A stretch of DNA of 64,000 bases from Megamerina dolium (lineage: Eukaryota > Arthropoda > Insecta > Diptera > Megamerinidae), in assembly GCA_963854835.1 (NCBI GenBank), contig OY978527.1, forward strand, positions 36,742,540-36,806,539, given 5' to 3'. The notes beneath the pieces were generated by a model. The model was given only the letters and a program-made list of their open reading frames with translations. It had not been told where the DNA came from and ran no database searches. Positions 22,559-33,693 of this stretch are shown here, piece after piece. Position 1 is the stretch's first letter. Every line of letters starts with the position of its first letter. The position numbers and the translations under genes are program-made.

Positions 22559-24165
22559 GGTCTGGATAGCAATGTTTGGAGTAACATCGATTGATTTTTC
22601 ATCATTTCTTGCATCATTGTTTGCATTGAGTTCATGAATTGGTTCATATTCTGAATTAATGTTTGGAGCAAATGTTCAAGGGTACTTGGCTGTTGGGTGG
22701 GCAGTGAGTGTTTCTGCTCATTATTTACATTGCTTTGTTGGTGTGGGTTTTGTTTTAACACGCTAGCGTATGAATTGGTTTGATTCTTGTTTGGGATTGC
22801 AGAGAAGAATTGTGTTGCATCAATATTTTGTCTCTTACTTGAGTTGGCTATCTGAGTTTGCTCAACTGGTTTTAGAGGTTGATTGCTAGCGGAGAAATTT
22901 AGCTTTAGGGTTGTATATACTGGGCAACCTCTATAATTTGCGGTGTGATTACCTCCACAATTGCTGCATTTTTTCATGCTAGCATCGCCTTTAGATTTTG
23001 GGCATATGTTTGATTTATGGAGATCTCCACAAATCACACAAACAGCTGGCAGGGTACAATATGTCTTAGTATGTCCATATTCTTGGCAGTTACTGCACTG
23101 AGGAGGTCCAGTTCTCTTATGGGGTTCTTCGATTGTGATTTTGCGATGCAATAAATATCGAATTTTATATATGGGGTGTACTTCACCTTTTTTTAGGGGT
23201 TTTGTTTCAGGCTGAAGCTCAATACGATATAACGGTTGAGGTATATTGCTCTTGTTGAGAATGTTGAATACTGTTTTGGCTTGAAACCCTTCTTCCTGAA
23301 GGGCAAGTTTGATTTCGTTAATATCAACGTTGGGTTCGACGCCTTTGAGTACAACGATTAAGCCCTTACTACTTTTTAGCTGATATGTGTAGTAATTCTT
23401 TTTTACAGCATCAAATTCCGCAATTACTTTGCGATAATGAGTTTCGCTGTAGATTTGCACTTTCGTTTCCTCAATTTGGCCTTTGCGAATAGGAACAACG
23501 TGGAAATTCTTTGGTCCTATAAGACTTGTAATTCTAGAAATCAACTTATCTGAGTTGCGTTCTCTTAAGAAAATGGGTGGGGGTTTGAAATTTTTCTTGG
23601 AGATAATATTTTCGTCACTTTCATCACCTGAAAGCAAAGCGTATCTATTTTCCGAACTAATAGGGGCAGTGTTCTGCTTATGAATCTTTGTTGAATTCAT
23701 TTGTTTTGAATTTTGTGGACTTCTTTTTCGTTTTACTACAGTAATGTAGCGATCAATTCCAGTTTGAACAGCAACTGGTTCTTTATTAGTCATCGCACTA
23801 GTTGCTTTGACTACTGGGTCATGCACTTCAGTAGAAAGGCCGTTATTTGTTTGCTTTGATGTTGTAGCTGTTGGTATTACAGCAGGAGAAGCGCATTGTA
23901 CTCTCCACGGTATAGAGGGAGATAGTATATCACGAGAGAATAAATTATTTTTTTTGTCTGTATTTATTGTTGATGTAGTGTTAGAGTGAGGAATATGTAC
24001 AGGCAAAAGATTTACACTGTTACTTTCACTTGTGCAGTGTGTATCAACTGTTTTTTTTAATAATGCACTAATCGGGGGGGTTTGCGCGGGTGATTGCAAA
24101 TTATTGATTACACACACATTAACAGGCGATTGCCGTTGCCGGGGAGGAGAGCGCTGAACACTCAT
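22555..24165 (-). CDS. Jockey ORF1: nucleic-acid-binding Gag-like protein
   Basis: An intact 536-codon frame. The first ~190 residues are Ser/Thr/Asn/Pro-rich. About residues 255-340 form the pre-zinc-finger region typical of Jockey-clade ORF1. Three Cys-His knuckles follow: CSNCQEYGHTKTYC (CX2CX4HX4C), CVICGDLHKSNIC and CSNCGGNHTANYRGC. The C-terminus is Gln/Asn/Met-rich. Such proteins bind LINE RNA and form the ribonucleoprotein that is reverse transcribed at the target. The TGA stop overlaps the ORF2 start codon, so ORF2 was probably translated by reinitiation. This is the only fully open LINE ORF in the window. Confidence 0.93.
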   Translation of the reverse strand: MSVQRSPPRQRQSPVNVCVINNLQSPAQTPPISALLKKTVDTHCTSESNSVNLLPVHIPHSNTTSTINTDKKNNLFSRDILSPSIPWRVQCASPAVIPTATTSKQTNNGLSTEVHDPVVKATSAMTNKEPVAVQTGIDRYITVVKRKRSPQNSKQMNSTKIHKQNTAPISSENRYALLSGDESDENIISKKNFKPPPIFLRERNSDKLISRITSLIGPKNFHVVPIRKGQIEETKVQIYSETHYRKVIAEFDAVKKNYYTYQLKSSKGLIVVLKGVEPNVDINEIKLALQEEGFQAKTVFNILNKSNIPQPLYRIELQPETKPLKKGEVHPIYKIRYLLHRKITIEEPHKRTGPPQCSNCQEYGHTKTYCTLPAVCVICGDLHKSNICPKSKGDASMKKCSNCGGNHTANYRGCPVYTTLKLNFSASNQPLKPVEQTQIANSSKRQNIDATQFFSAIPNKNQTNSYASVLKQNPHQQSNVNNEQKHSLPTQQPSTLEHLLQTLIQNMNQFMNSMQTMMQEMMKNQSMLLQTLLSRP

Positions 24166-24239
24166 ATTATAAACAAAATGTTTGCAAACGATATTATTTT
24201 ATTTTTTTTTTATTTCTATGTCAATGTCAGTGGTGTTTA

Positions 24240-24660
24240 TACGAGCACAGCCTGAGATTCTGCAAATACAATATATTAGCTGAGCTTAGGCTTCTCATAT
24301 TAAACTCCTGTTGACATCCCTCAGTCCACGTCGGTCGGTCGATATCCATAAAGACAGTGCGACAGTAGTTCTTCAGTATTACATAGTCACTCCATTACTT
24401 CCGGGAGGGCAAAGAAGACTGTGAAATTCTTGCTAAATATCACAGCAAGTATGATGTAATTGTTTTTTTTATTAGTCGGTGTTTGCGGCATGAGCTAACA
24501 TCCATGGCCGTAGATTCTCACATTCCAACAGCCCGCATCTCCCAGGCTCAGCACTTTTGGCTGCTGACTGTGCAATAAATAGATCTAGCGGGATCAGGTG
24601 CATTAGGATATTTAGAGCCTTCGCCAGCACATGCTGTCTTTTAGATTCCTGTCATTTTGG
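24240..24660 (-). pseudogene. eroded LINE reverse transcriptase/thumb fragment
   Basis: The minus strand reads ALNILMHLIPLDLFIAQSAA and then PWMLAHAANTD. This fits the post-RT region of R1/I-type LINEs ('ALN.LLHL.PLDL.I...AA'). The remainder is broken by stops. A near-identical copy is at 35790-36210 in unit 2, so it was already part of the duplicated unit. Confidence 0.4.
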
Positions 24661-24929
24661 CTTGATAAAATCAAATTTTATAAATTTGTTTTTTCATTAG
24701 CTCTGAAGCTTTTCTATTTGAATCCAGAAATTGAACTCGTAACACAAATATTATGTCCAATATACTGGCGCATTTGCCTTGGTGAACGATCGATCTACTT
24801 TGAAATCAAGTAAATTATATTGTAATAAATCGATGACCTTTTAGAAAATGACACATACAATATTATACAAATTTCAATCAATTAAAATATTATTGTAAAT
24901 TTTTGTGATTTATTTCCAAAATCACTCGC

Positions 24930-25722
24930 TTAAACTCGAACCAATTCCATATAGAAGACAAAACATAAAAATTGTGCCATATTATTAGTTGAACCTAGAT
25001 TTACAATAACTTTATATTCGCCTGCCAAGTGTTTGTCTGGCAAAGAGGGTATCACTAAATCAGCAACCACATTTATATAAACAGTTAGCTGAAATTACAT
25101 AAAATGTATTTAAAAAAAAATGTCTTTCTCTTTGACTTTATTAAAGTTTATCCACCATCACTTACATTCTTAGGTATCGGACATTTACGATTCTCCATTG
25201 GCACTGTTTTTATAAAACGATACCAATAATCGGTTGGATTGAATAAGGCTTGACAAAAATCAGGACGATAAACATGATAAATTGTTGATATCCATCCATC
25301 TCGTTGGCGTTTATATACACGCGCATTAATCTTCATTAAATAAATGAGAAATGAGTAATTTTAAATTTAATTACGATCATCATGTCAATTAAGGTATTAT
25401 CACATATGTACCGGAGAAGGTTGCGTAATTCCTTCTTTTGACGATATATGCCCATACGCATGTATACTACCATTATTCAGCAAATCATATGTTACATTAC
25501 TGATGTCAACGATTTTATCAATAAAATCATTTGGATAATCATCACATTTTGAAAAAATTTCTTCTTCCAAGAGCAACACTTTATAATCATAAGCAGTCTG
25601 AAAATGCAATTTTTAATGTGCAATTCTTCTACTCTGTCTTCAAATTCGTACACACTTACGCTCATCTGAATCCATATGCAGATCAGCAGCAATTTTCCAA
25701 CCGACGCTAGTAACTTTGTCAT
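24930..25722 (-). CDS. secreted DUF1091/CheB-like protein, gene copy A
   Basis: Four exons with GT-AG introns, all phase 0: 25660-25722, 25412-25597, 25166-25330 and 24930-25088. Introns are 62, 81 and 77 bp. The product is 190 residues. Residues 1-21 form a signal peptide (MTKLLASVGKLLLICIWIQM). Exon 2 carries EEEIFSKCDDYPNDF. Exon 3 carries YRPDFCQALFNPTDYWY and MENRKCPIP. Exon 4 carries VIPSLPDKHLAGEYKVIVNL and FLCFVFYMELV. The spaced Cys residues and the 'iPxLPxGxYKV' block fit insect DUF1091 proteins, and the 'PDFC...NPTxxWY...CP' pattern fits the CheA/CheB chemosensory subgroup. These are extracellular, MD-2-like lipid-binding candidates. The family call is by motif only. An AATAAA signal lies about 16 bp after the stop. 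A TATA box is 55 bp upstream. Confidence 0.8.
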
Positions 25723-25776
25723 AGCTTTGTTATGGATTTAAATAATTATTAAAATGTGGGTAAGAGTTCGAATCTG

Positions 25777-25784
25777 CTTTTATA
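25777..25784 (-). promoter_or_regulatory. TATA box of gene copy A
   Basis: TATAAAAG on the minus strand, 55 bp upstream of the start codon, leaving room for a 5' UTR of about 25 nt. The same box stands at the same distance in copies C (46419-46426) and D (50904-50911). Confidence 0.6.
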
Positions 25785-25996
25785 CTCAAAAACTGAAAAA
25801 TCATTTGTTATTTTCATAGAAACAAATTATGGCTAGATTAAAAATATCATATATCTCGCGTGAATTCAACATGAAACGGAAATGTTATACACTCATATAT
25901 CATATTATTATACAACTATGTAGATATGAGTTCTAATAACAAATGACAAAAATTAATTGTAATTCCATAACGACAAGTCATTACTTGATTACTTCT

Positions 25997-26092
25997 GTTT
26001 AGGTCACCCTGTGCTAGTGGCATCTATTGCCGGCAGATGGCGCTGCCTACGTCGATAAAAGTTCCTTTTTTTAATATTAAACGAATTGTTTA
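25997..26092. mobile_element. 96-bp insertion flanked by ACTTCT repeats
   Basis: Units 2 and 3 read GATTACTTCTTTTGAAC without interruption. Units 1 and 4 carry 96 extra bases here, bounded by the 6-bp direct repeat ACTTCT (25991-25996 and 26093-26098). It lies about 0.3 kb upstream of the gene start. It encodes nothing and its class is unknown. The unit 4 copy is 51124-51219. Confidence 0.55.
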
Positions 26093-26249
26093 ACTTCTTT
26101 TGAACCTTAAAGTCTGTAAAACTGATTTCTTTATACAATCGGCACTTTGACCTAGATCGGTTTCAGAATGGCTTCGGAATGGTACGGTATACACAACTAT
26201 TCTGGACCAATATTCCATGAACAATTGACTGTGAAACTGCAGAGTTGAC

Positions 26250-26880
26250 GTTCGACAATAACTTACACACACACATTCTGGATAGAGCGAACTGGGAGTA
26301 TGGCAACATCCCTTTCAATGAAGCAATCCACTTCTTCATCGATGGCTCTAAGCGTAACGGACGATTGGGAGGAGAGGTATTTTCCGAAATCCCTCGAGTA
26401 TTCTGAAGGTTGCCGGACCACTGCAGTGTCTTTCAAGAGCAGAGGTCTTGGCAATTCATAAGGTTCACGCAAGTGGCATAAGTGGATCATTATAAGTCAT
26501 ATGGACGGAATCTCTAGAATCAGTTAATCCGAATTCATCAGTATGCCGTAATTAGCGAACATTTCTTCACCCAAATTATTGTCAAAAGTTTCAATTTGTG
26601 TTCACAAAAATAAAAATAAAATAAAAAATAATAAATATTCGGATTTTTAATTTGATATATTTAATATAATATAGAATTTGAGACGCTTGTAATGTCCGAT
26701 CAGTTATCGGGAACGAACCCGCAGAAAAGCTAGCAAAGAAAGCTACAATACTGCAAAGTTTTTCTGATAAGGAGAGAGACTCTCCAATGGGGGAGAGACA
26801 ATTATAGCAAAGAATGCAATTAGTCTAGGCATCTAGACGATGAGAAGAAACCGGTGTCCATAACTAACCATAACTAATTG
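26250..26880 (+). pseudogene. LINE RNase H fragment (R1/I-like), unit 1 copy
   Basis: The plus strand reads FFIDGSKRNGRLGGEVFSE (about 26326-26382, the first catalytic Asp block of RNase H), then RLPDHCSVFQ, and near 26695-26750 NVRSVIGNEPAEKLAKKAT (the 'GNExADxLA' block). Stops break it. The unit copies are 37640-37990, 47360-47690 and 51377-52520. It sits 0.5 kb upstream of the gene in every unit, so it predates the duplications. Here it is cut at 26881 by the gypsy-associated deletion. Confidence 0.65.
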
Positions 26881-26994
26881 TGTGCTGGGAACCAACTTTC
26901 GCAACGCTTGCAAGTATTGCCTTACGCGTGTGGTGTAATTCGACTGTTGCGACATTCCGCATTTGACACCTTGCAAAACGTGGGAATGTTAACT
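26881..26994 (-). repeat. gypsy 3' LTR, truncated to its first 114 bp
   Basis: Matches 33852-33965 with one difference (A for G at about 26924). The remaining ~158 bp of the LTR are absent. The break joins LTR TGTG to host TGTG, as shown by unit 4 (51951-51961). Confidence 0.9.
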
Positions 26995-27006
26995 CCCCTC
27001 CTTCTT
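26995..27006 (-). other. polypurine tract of the gypsy element
   Basis: On the minus strand AAGAAGGAGGGG lies immediately before the AGTTAACA start of the 3' LTR, the position of the plus-strand primer. Confidence 0.8.
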
Positions 27007-27125
27007 AAAGAAACGTCTCGTTTCTCTCAATTTCTTCTGAAATGCTTTTAACTTTACTTAACATGCTATCAAATAATTTTTGATTTGATTTTTTTTTCTT
27101 AATTTCATAACATTTAATTATTGCT

Positions 27126-28382
27126 TTAGCTACAATAAAAGATATGTAAGAGATACAGATTATGGTAAGCAGTGACAGAATGGAATATACTGTTGGTTGT
27201 CTTTGAATTTAAAAAATTTATATTTTCGAATTTTAGTTCTTCATTAGTGCTCTCTATATATTCAATTATTTCAAATTGATTTGGCTTATTATTTTTCAAA
27301 AAATTTCTAATTATGGCTGTTGGATTTTCGTAAGTTACATTATCGATTTTTGTCTTGTTTTCAAAAGTTATCAAGTAAACTCCTTGAAGTTTTTGGTCAT
27401 TTACTACATGTTCTCCTGAGATTAAAATTGCGCCATCTTTCAGCACCTCCAAATTGTGCAATTGCCCTTATTATTATTTAGTAAATTTGAAAAACATGAT
27501 TTTTTATAATTAAATTTACAAAAATTTCCATTTAGTTCAGCTTTACAGCTTTCGACATTATAAAAAAGATTTTTACACTTTACAATTTCTTTTTCTATTA
27601 CAAGTTTGCCATCAGGCTGTGATATTGCTCTTGATTCAAATAAATTACAATTTTTTTCAACAATAGGATATTTAATGTGAATAACTATTATATCATTATT
27701 TTGTAATATTTTAAATTTTGATGCGTCCATTAAATCAGTCAGCGTAATTTTTTGATGTTCGTGATCAGTGATATCTTGTATTTCTTTGAGGTTAAGGATC
27801 GCAGGGTTTAGGATGCCCATTTTGGATAATGTTATAGTCTGTATTGTGTTCTGTGGTTCATTTATTATTAGTCTATTTCTGTATCTAGTAGTCAAGGTAA
27901 TCTGCAAATTGGTTTGCGTATTCTGGAGTGAATTAGTCAGATCTGTAATGGCTTTAAATATTGCGGAGTTCGTTGTCCTTTGTCTATTGTTATTTTCTAT
28001 CAGTTCATTAAGATTTAAGTTGACTTTAACCATATCATCATGGTCGGGACTTCCTGATATCCATTTCAAATGGTTCCTAATTCATTTATTCCTCTTTTAG
28101 CCCTATAATTTGTCTGGATTAATTGCCGGAGCAAAGTATCAATTAGCTGTAATTCTAAATCTTTTCTTCGGTATCAAAATAATTTCGCTTTTTGCTTAAA
28201 ATTTCTTTAGTTTCTTTTATTATATTGGAGAAATACGTCAAATTCGTGATATGGAATATGTCACTATATTCCTTGTAAATTATTGCTTCCCCGTTCTGTA
28301 CTAATAAATAGTCTTCACGGGTATAATCTATTACTTCAGCTGTGGTAATTACAAAAAACCCAATTATACTCAAGACAAACAT
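27126..28382 (-). pseudogene. gypsy env, envelope-like gene, frameshifted
   Basis: Three frames cover the env position between pol and the 3' LTR: 28155-28382 (hydrophobic N-terminus resembling a signal peptide), 27440-28069 (209 codons, Asn/Ile/Leu-rich with a Cys cluster near its end) and 27126-27461. They lie in alternating frames, so at least two frameshifts interrupt the gene. The hydrophobic segment expected to anchor the protein is not in frame with the rest. Location and general character identify it as the third ORF of an errantivirus-like element; sequence motifs alone are weak. It should make no functional envelope protein. Confidence 0.75.
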
Positions 28383-28458
28383 TTTCTGAAAATATTATAA
28401 GAAAATTGAAAAAATATTAATTACTAATTGTTTTCCACTAGGGATGATCATAAAAAGA

Positions 28459-31400
28459 TTACGTTCTAATATTATTCTTATGGATAATTCTATTCCTACT
28501 GTATATTCTAACCATATTCCCTAAATCTTCCTTTACCTTTTGTTTCTTGAATCTCGGTTGGAGTTTATTCCTCTGGCCTATTAGTTTCTCATAAATTATG
28601 TCGCCATCTTTGTATGTTTTTACATTACTTGGGCCATTTCTATTTAACATTTTTTCCTGTGCCTTTTTTAGCTTTCTATAAGTATCACTATGATCGATTT
28701 TATTAAAAATAATCTCCGATGGTTTTTGTTCAACTACTGAGTGAATAGTTTCGTTGTACTGCTGTACCGCCCTAAAGAAACATTCAACGTCGTCTATTAA
28801 TTTGTATTCTTCTTTTAAACAGCGGGCTATTTCAACTAATGTCGAATGGGCTCTTTCTATTTGACCATTTGTAGTGCTGTGACGCGGCGTACAATAAAAA
28901 ATTTCTATGCCTAATCTTTGTATTAGTGTTTTAAATTGTGGAGTTATAAATCCAGGTTCGTTATCAATCGTGATCCTTTTTGCAAAGGGAAAACTTTGCA
29001 ACAAGTCCAAGACTTTTTCGCCTAAATCCGATTTATCTTCGATATGCTTTATAATGAGGAATTTGGAATAAGGATCAATGCAAGTCATGAATTTCAAATT
29101 TTGCGCGTAAAATATATCGATATTTAAATACTCCCCCTCCTTCTTTGGAATTGGAGCCTCTCCAATTTGTGTTCTTTGAGGATGTCTATTGTATTTATTT
29201 TTATTACAGATTCCGCAGCTTCGGACATGTTGTTTAAAATCAGGAATCATGTGAGGCCAGTAGTATTGCTTACAAATTTGTAAATAATTTTCTTTGTAGC
29301 TTCTGTGAGCTCTAATGTGAGTTTGAACAATAATTGATTGTTGATCGTCCTTATTTGTAATGTCTATTGGAAAAGATCTTGTATAGACAAATTTTATAGT
29401 GAAAATGTTTTTAATGGTTTCTTTGAACACATAAAGATCCTCTGGTGTACAATATATACCGGTTACTATATTTGGCCTCAAATATTCTTTTAAAATTGTT
29501 AATAAATTTTCCTTAGTATCAAATTCTATTATGTGTCTTGTCCTGTTAAAAGTTGTGACTGATTCGTGAATGGTAAATGTATTTTTTGATAGGAGAATTT
29601 GTTGCTTAAATTCATTTAGTGGTTTCTTTGTCTCTATTATCGTTAAATTATCACTGCTTTCAATCGAGTGCTGCGTTTCCAAGATTGATTCGGTCGCAGA
29701 CAAGTGGTTTAACCATTGTCTTGAACAGGCGTCGGCCACTACATTGGCCGTGCCAGGTTTATATATCATTTTCGGTGAGAACTCTTCTATAAAAGCTCGC
29801 CACCTTTTTATTTTAGAGTTTGGATTTCGATTTGAAACAGCGAAAGTCAATGGCTGATGGTCAGTATGGATTTCTAAATTAGACACTCCGTATAGATAAT
29901 TTCTTAGATTTTTTAGCGACCACACAATTGCGTAGAGTTCTTTCTCATTTGTCGCATAATTTTGTTCTGTAGAATACAAGGTTTTTGAGATAAATGTAAT
30001 GGGTTTTCCTTCTTGACTCAGTACAGCTCCTACTGCTACATCTGAGGCGTCTGTAGTTAATATGAATTTTTTGTTGAAGTCGGGTTGTGCGAGTTCAACT
30101 TGGTGGGTAAGTAAATCCTTAAGCTTTTGAAAGGCTGATATTCCTTCTTCATCTAATTTAATTTCTGTTTTCTTTGACACGTATTGAGAAACTCTGCCAT
30201 TCTCGCCTGCTAAATGTTTTGTTAATGGTTTCGCTATGCTTGCGTAATTTTTGACGAATTTACGATAATATCCTACAACTCCAAGAAAGCTTCTCAACTG
30301 TCTAAGCGTTTTGGGTAGAGGATAATTTTTTATTGCATCTATTTTGTTAGGATCGGTTTTTATGACACCGTGGGCTATAATGTAACCTAAGAACTCGACT
30401 TCTTTTGCATAAAACTTTGATTTTTCTAACGAGATTTTCATATTTGCCTCTTTAAGCTTATTTATTATTAATTTTAAATGCGAACTATGATTTTCTAAGG
30501 TATCCGAGTAAACGATAATATCGTCAATGTAGACATGACATATCCTACCTATAAATTCACGCAAAATGTTATCCATTGCTCTTTGGAATATACTAGGTCC
30601 ATTTTTAAGACCAAATGGCATACGCAAAAATTCATATTTTCCGTTATTAACGGAAAATGCCGTTTTTTCTATATCTTCTTTTTTCATCAATATCTGGTAA
30701 AAGCCAGATTCCAAATCGATCGTAGAAAAGTACTTTGCCTTTCCAAGATTAGACAATATAACATTGCAATCCGGAATAGGGTATTTATCCGATATGGTCT
30801 GTTCATTTAATTTTTTATAATCAATGACCATACGTAATTTTTGTGTACCGTCGGGTACAAATCCTTTTTTGGTACGACCCATATGGGTGAGTTATATGGG
30901 CTTTTACTCTCACGAATAATGCCATTTTTTAATAAATTTTTTATTTCGTCGTTGACGAAACTATTTGCAGAAAGAGGATAGAGATATTGCTTGCTCCATA
31001 TGGGCACTTCAGCAATTGTTCGGATTTCCGCTTTAATATCCGTTCGAAATGGCAAATTTAAATTAATATTTGAATGAATGTTTGCTACATCCTCCCTTAT
31101 TTTCCTATTTAGTGATTCCAAGTTTTCTTCATTTTTTAACTTCACTTCGATTCCTAAATCATTTTCTATTTTATATAGGATATTTTCTGTATCCTTTTTT
31201 CCTTTCTTACTTGAGTTATATAAGTTGTCTTCACTTAAAGACTCATTGCTACTAAAATTTAAAAATTTTTCTGAATGATCACCACATTGTAGAATTCCTT
31301 TTTCAAAATTTAAAATTATGTTTGCTTTTTTTCGAAAATTATACCCTATCAAGATGTCTGTTTCTAAATTGGGTATTTCGTAAAACCTTTGTGTTATTCC

Positions 31401-31550
31401 GAATAATGTGGCTACATAAAAATGTTTAATAATCGTAAAACCATTTATGGTTCTGACTCTTTTTTTTATTATAAGCTCCTCTTTGTTTTGAAATGTGTTC
31501 GGACTGCAGTAGCAACTAGTAGCACCGCTGTCAATTAAAATTGTATATTT
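28459..31550 (-). pseudogene. gypsy pol: protease, reverse transcriptase, RNase H, integrase
   Basis: The protease motif IDSGATS (31519-31535) opens pol in the -1 frame relative to the end of gag, the usual gypsy arrangement. The first part is open to about 30865. A one-base shift in a run of A residues, just after the NSPIWVV block, then moves the frame. From there 28459-30882 (807 codons) is open. It contains the YIDD catalytic box, RNase H with TTDASDVAVGA and TDHQPLTF, the integrase HHCC zinc region (HIRAHR ... CGICNK), and the integrase acidic residues in NIDIFY, TIDNEPGF and NGQIERAHS. All catalytic residues look present, so the A-run indel is the main visible lesion. It could be a real mutation or a homopolymer sequencing error. 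Confidence 0.95.
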
Positions 31551-32715
31551 TCTTCCGGATCTTCCCCTTTTGACGATGAAGGGTAGTCCGGATTTTCCTC
31601 TAAAAAAGTGTCCTCATTAATGTTATTTATCCGCTCTGCTTTATGCTGCGGTTGATTACTAACTTGCCCGCTACCCAGTGGTCTCTTTTGGGCTTGCTGA
31701 GCATATTGCGTATTAAAAGGATATTGAAAATTTGGTCTCTGTTGATACTGATATCTTTGACCATTAAAACCATTGAAGTTTTGCCTTCTGTAACTATTGT
31801 GAGTAGGGGGGACGCGTTGTGTCGACGGGTCGACTTCCATTGGCTCAGGTCTGGAGCTTTTAATAAAATTTTGGTTAAAATTGTTGGCTTGATTTGAATT
31901 GCCTGGATTAAAATAATTTTGCCTATCTCCCCTAGGAAAACGCAAGACGTTTTGTGTCTGTTGTTTATTGTTGTAAATTGGATTAGGTTTAACAAATTGT
32001 TGAGCGAAACTTGCTCTGACATGATTAGCCTCAAGCTCCTGGGCTTTAGCTAAACCGTTAAAATATCGTTTAGAGGACTGTTTAGTCCGGTTATGAACAC
32101 GCGAAGGGCATATTGCCTATGTTTGCTATTTAATTCATTCGTAAGGGGGCTATTTGAACCATGCGACATGATGGTTTTATTTATTAATAATGTTAACTTT
32201 TTGTTAACTTCATTGTAAAAATCTAACAGTGTTTTCTTTCCCTGCCTCATAATGCTCAATTCCTGTTCAATGAGATGTACTGGCCGTTTGTCAGCATACG
32301 CAAAGTCGACCCTGCTGACTATGGCATCAAAATGCAAAACAGTCCCATGGTTCGTGAGGACGTCGTTTGCCTCGTTAGCTATTTTGTTGCGCAAAATAGT
32401 GAGAGCCGCGAAATATTTCCTACTACCTTTTGTATATAAGCTTAATGAATTATGAGCGGCTTCGCGCCAACTCACATACGTATTTTCTTTACCCGAAAAT
32501 ACTGGTAGCGATTTTATAACGTCTAAAGTTTCTTCACATATAATCCTTTCATCTATAGTTTGCTGAGTGTATTCTATTACTGTACTTCCTGAACTCAAAT
32601 TTCCTACTTCAGTTTTAAGCCTAGTTATTTCTGCCTTCAGTTCTGCTGTACTCCTTGCAATAATCCTAGTGACTACATCCTCGGTCAATTGAGATGTCGA
32701 GCTACTTGTCGTCAT
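31535..32715 (-). pseudogene. gypsy gag, frameshifted
   Basis: The first frame (32050-32715, 221 codons) encodes the capsid-like part. The second (31535-31945 and its upstream extension) encodes an Asn/Gln/Arg/Tyr-rich C-terminus with a PMEVDPST motif and no obvious Cys-His knuckle, as in the gypsy group. A small indel near 32050 puts the two halves in different frames. The gag stop (31535-31537) overlaps the protease frame, consistent with -1 frameshifting in the original element. Confidence 0.88.
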
Positions 32716-33676
32716 GGTTGCGAATAAATTAACTAGCTCGTCCAGTATGTAATTTCTTTAATTTAAATAATTAAAATATTTATTATACGAAATAATATAG
32801 TAATTTTTAATCAACTAATTTTGTGTACAATATAATAATTAATTTTCCGTGACAATAAGCTAAATTATTTAATTTTGGTTTTATTTTGATAGAATCACAA
32901 TTTTCAATAATAAACTTAAACTTTACTTATCGCTGTCACTTCAGGTGTCTGCTTGCTGCTTTATCCTATTCGCCCACTTATTACTTGTATCACCATGTGC
33001 TACTGTCTGTACGTTGATTTTGATTTTCTTCCGTTGTTGTTCGCAGCGATTTTTCGCTTACATATTTATGCGCCCCTTGATAATATTTTTATTGAAATTT
33101 TAGTTCACTTTTCACGACGTGTAATCGTTTTATCCTTTTAACTTTGTCCACTTGTTGATTCTTTTGTAGAAGTTTATTTTACAAATATTTTCAAGGTTGT
33201 TTTAACTTGTTAATTTTAAATCTGTCTTTACGATTCGCATAATTAGATTTAATTAGATTAATGTGGATTTAGTTTTTTAATTTTCGTTAAATTTCCTGTG
33301 ATTTAATTATTTCTTATATTTTATATTTCCAAGAATTTTTATTAAATTTTTTATTGTTCTTTGTAAACATTTAATAAAATACCATGTCACGAATTTATAA
33401 TTAAAGTGAGAATTTATTATTTAAATTAAAATGCAAGAAACACCGTGCTCCTTCACTTGCAACTTTGTAACACTTTTGTGCGGATTTTTTGTTCAATTTT
33501 TAATCTCACTATTTGCTGTTCCGTTTTTGATTTATATTAATTTATATTTTTTGTTCCTTTAATTGATTAAAACTTTCGTTAAATTTTTAGTTGCTTTTTT
33601 TTGTTTTTTGGTTGGTTTATAATTTTATGGCACTTGCGTATCCTTACTTTGTATTTTCAGGAGTTATTTTGCGTTG
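32716..33676 (-). other. gypsy 5' leader
   Basis: About 960 bp of very AT-rich, non-coding DNA between the primer-binding site and gag. In Drosophila gypsy the equivalent leader contains an insulator; I saw no clear cluster of Su(Hw)-type sites here. Confidence 0.6.
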
Positions 33677-33693
33677 CCCCACGTTGGGCGCCA
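33677..33693 (-). other. primer-binding site of the gypsy element
   Basis: TGGCGCCCAACGTGGGG on the minus strand directly follows the TTAATT end of the 5' LTR. The TGG start is complementary to a tRNA CCA end. Confidence 0.8.

Larger units (their letters stand above)
19929..24215 (-). mobile_element. Jockey-clade LINE with poly(A) tail and target-site duplication
   Basis: A 4.29-kb minus-strand element. It ends in a 17-nt poly(A) run (T on the plus strand, 19928-19944). It is bounded by a 10-bp direct repeat CTATGTCAAT at 19919-19928 and 24216-24225. ORF1 and ORF2 overlap by 4 bp in an ATGA junction (22555-22558). The 5' leader is only about 50 bp. The paralogous position in unit 2 (near 35763-35775) is empty and reads straight through, so insertion came after those units separated. 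Confidence 0.95.

Noticed and set aside
24631..24813. A 60-codon plus-strand frame repeated identically at 36179-36361
   Set aside because: Identity is explained by the segmental duplication; it overlaps a minus-strand LINE fragment and gene 3' flank and has no coding signature.
26263..26490. A 75-codon minus-strand frame conserved at 51390-51617
   Set aside because: It is the antisense of the RNase H fragment FIDGSKRNGRLGG, which explains both its length and its conservation.
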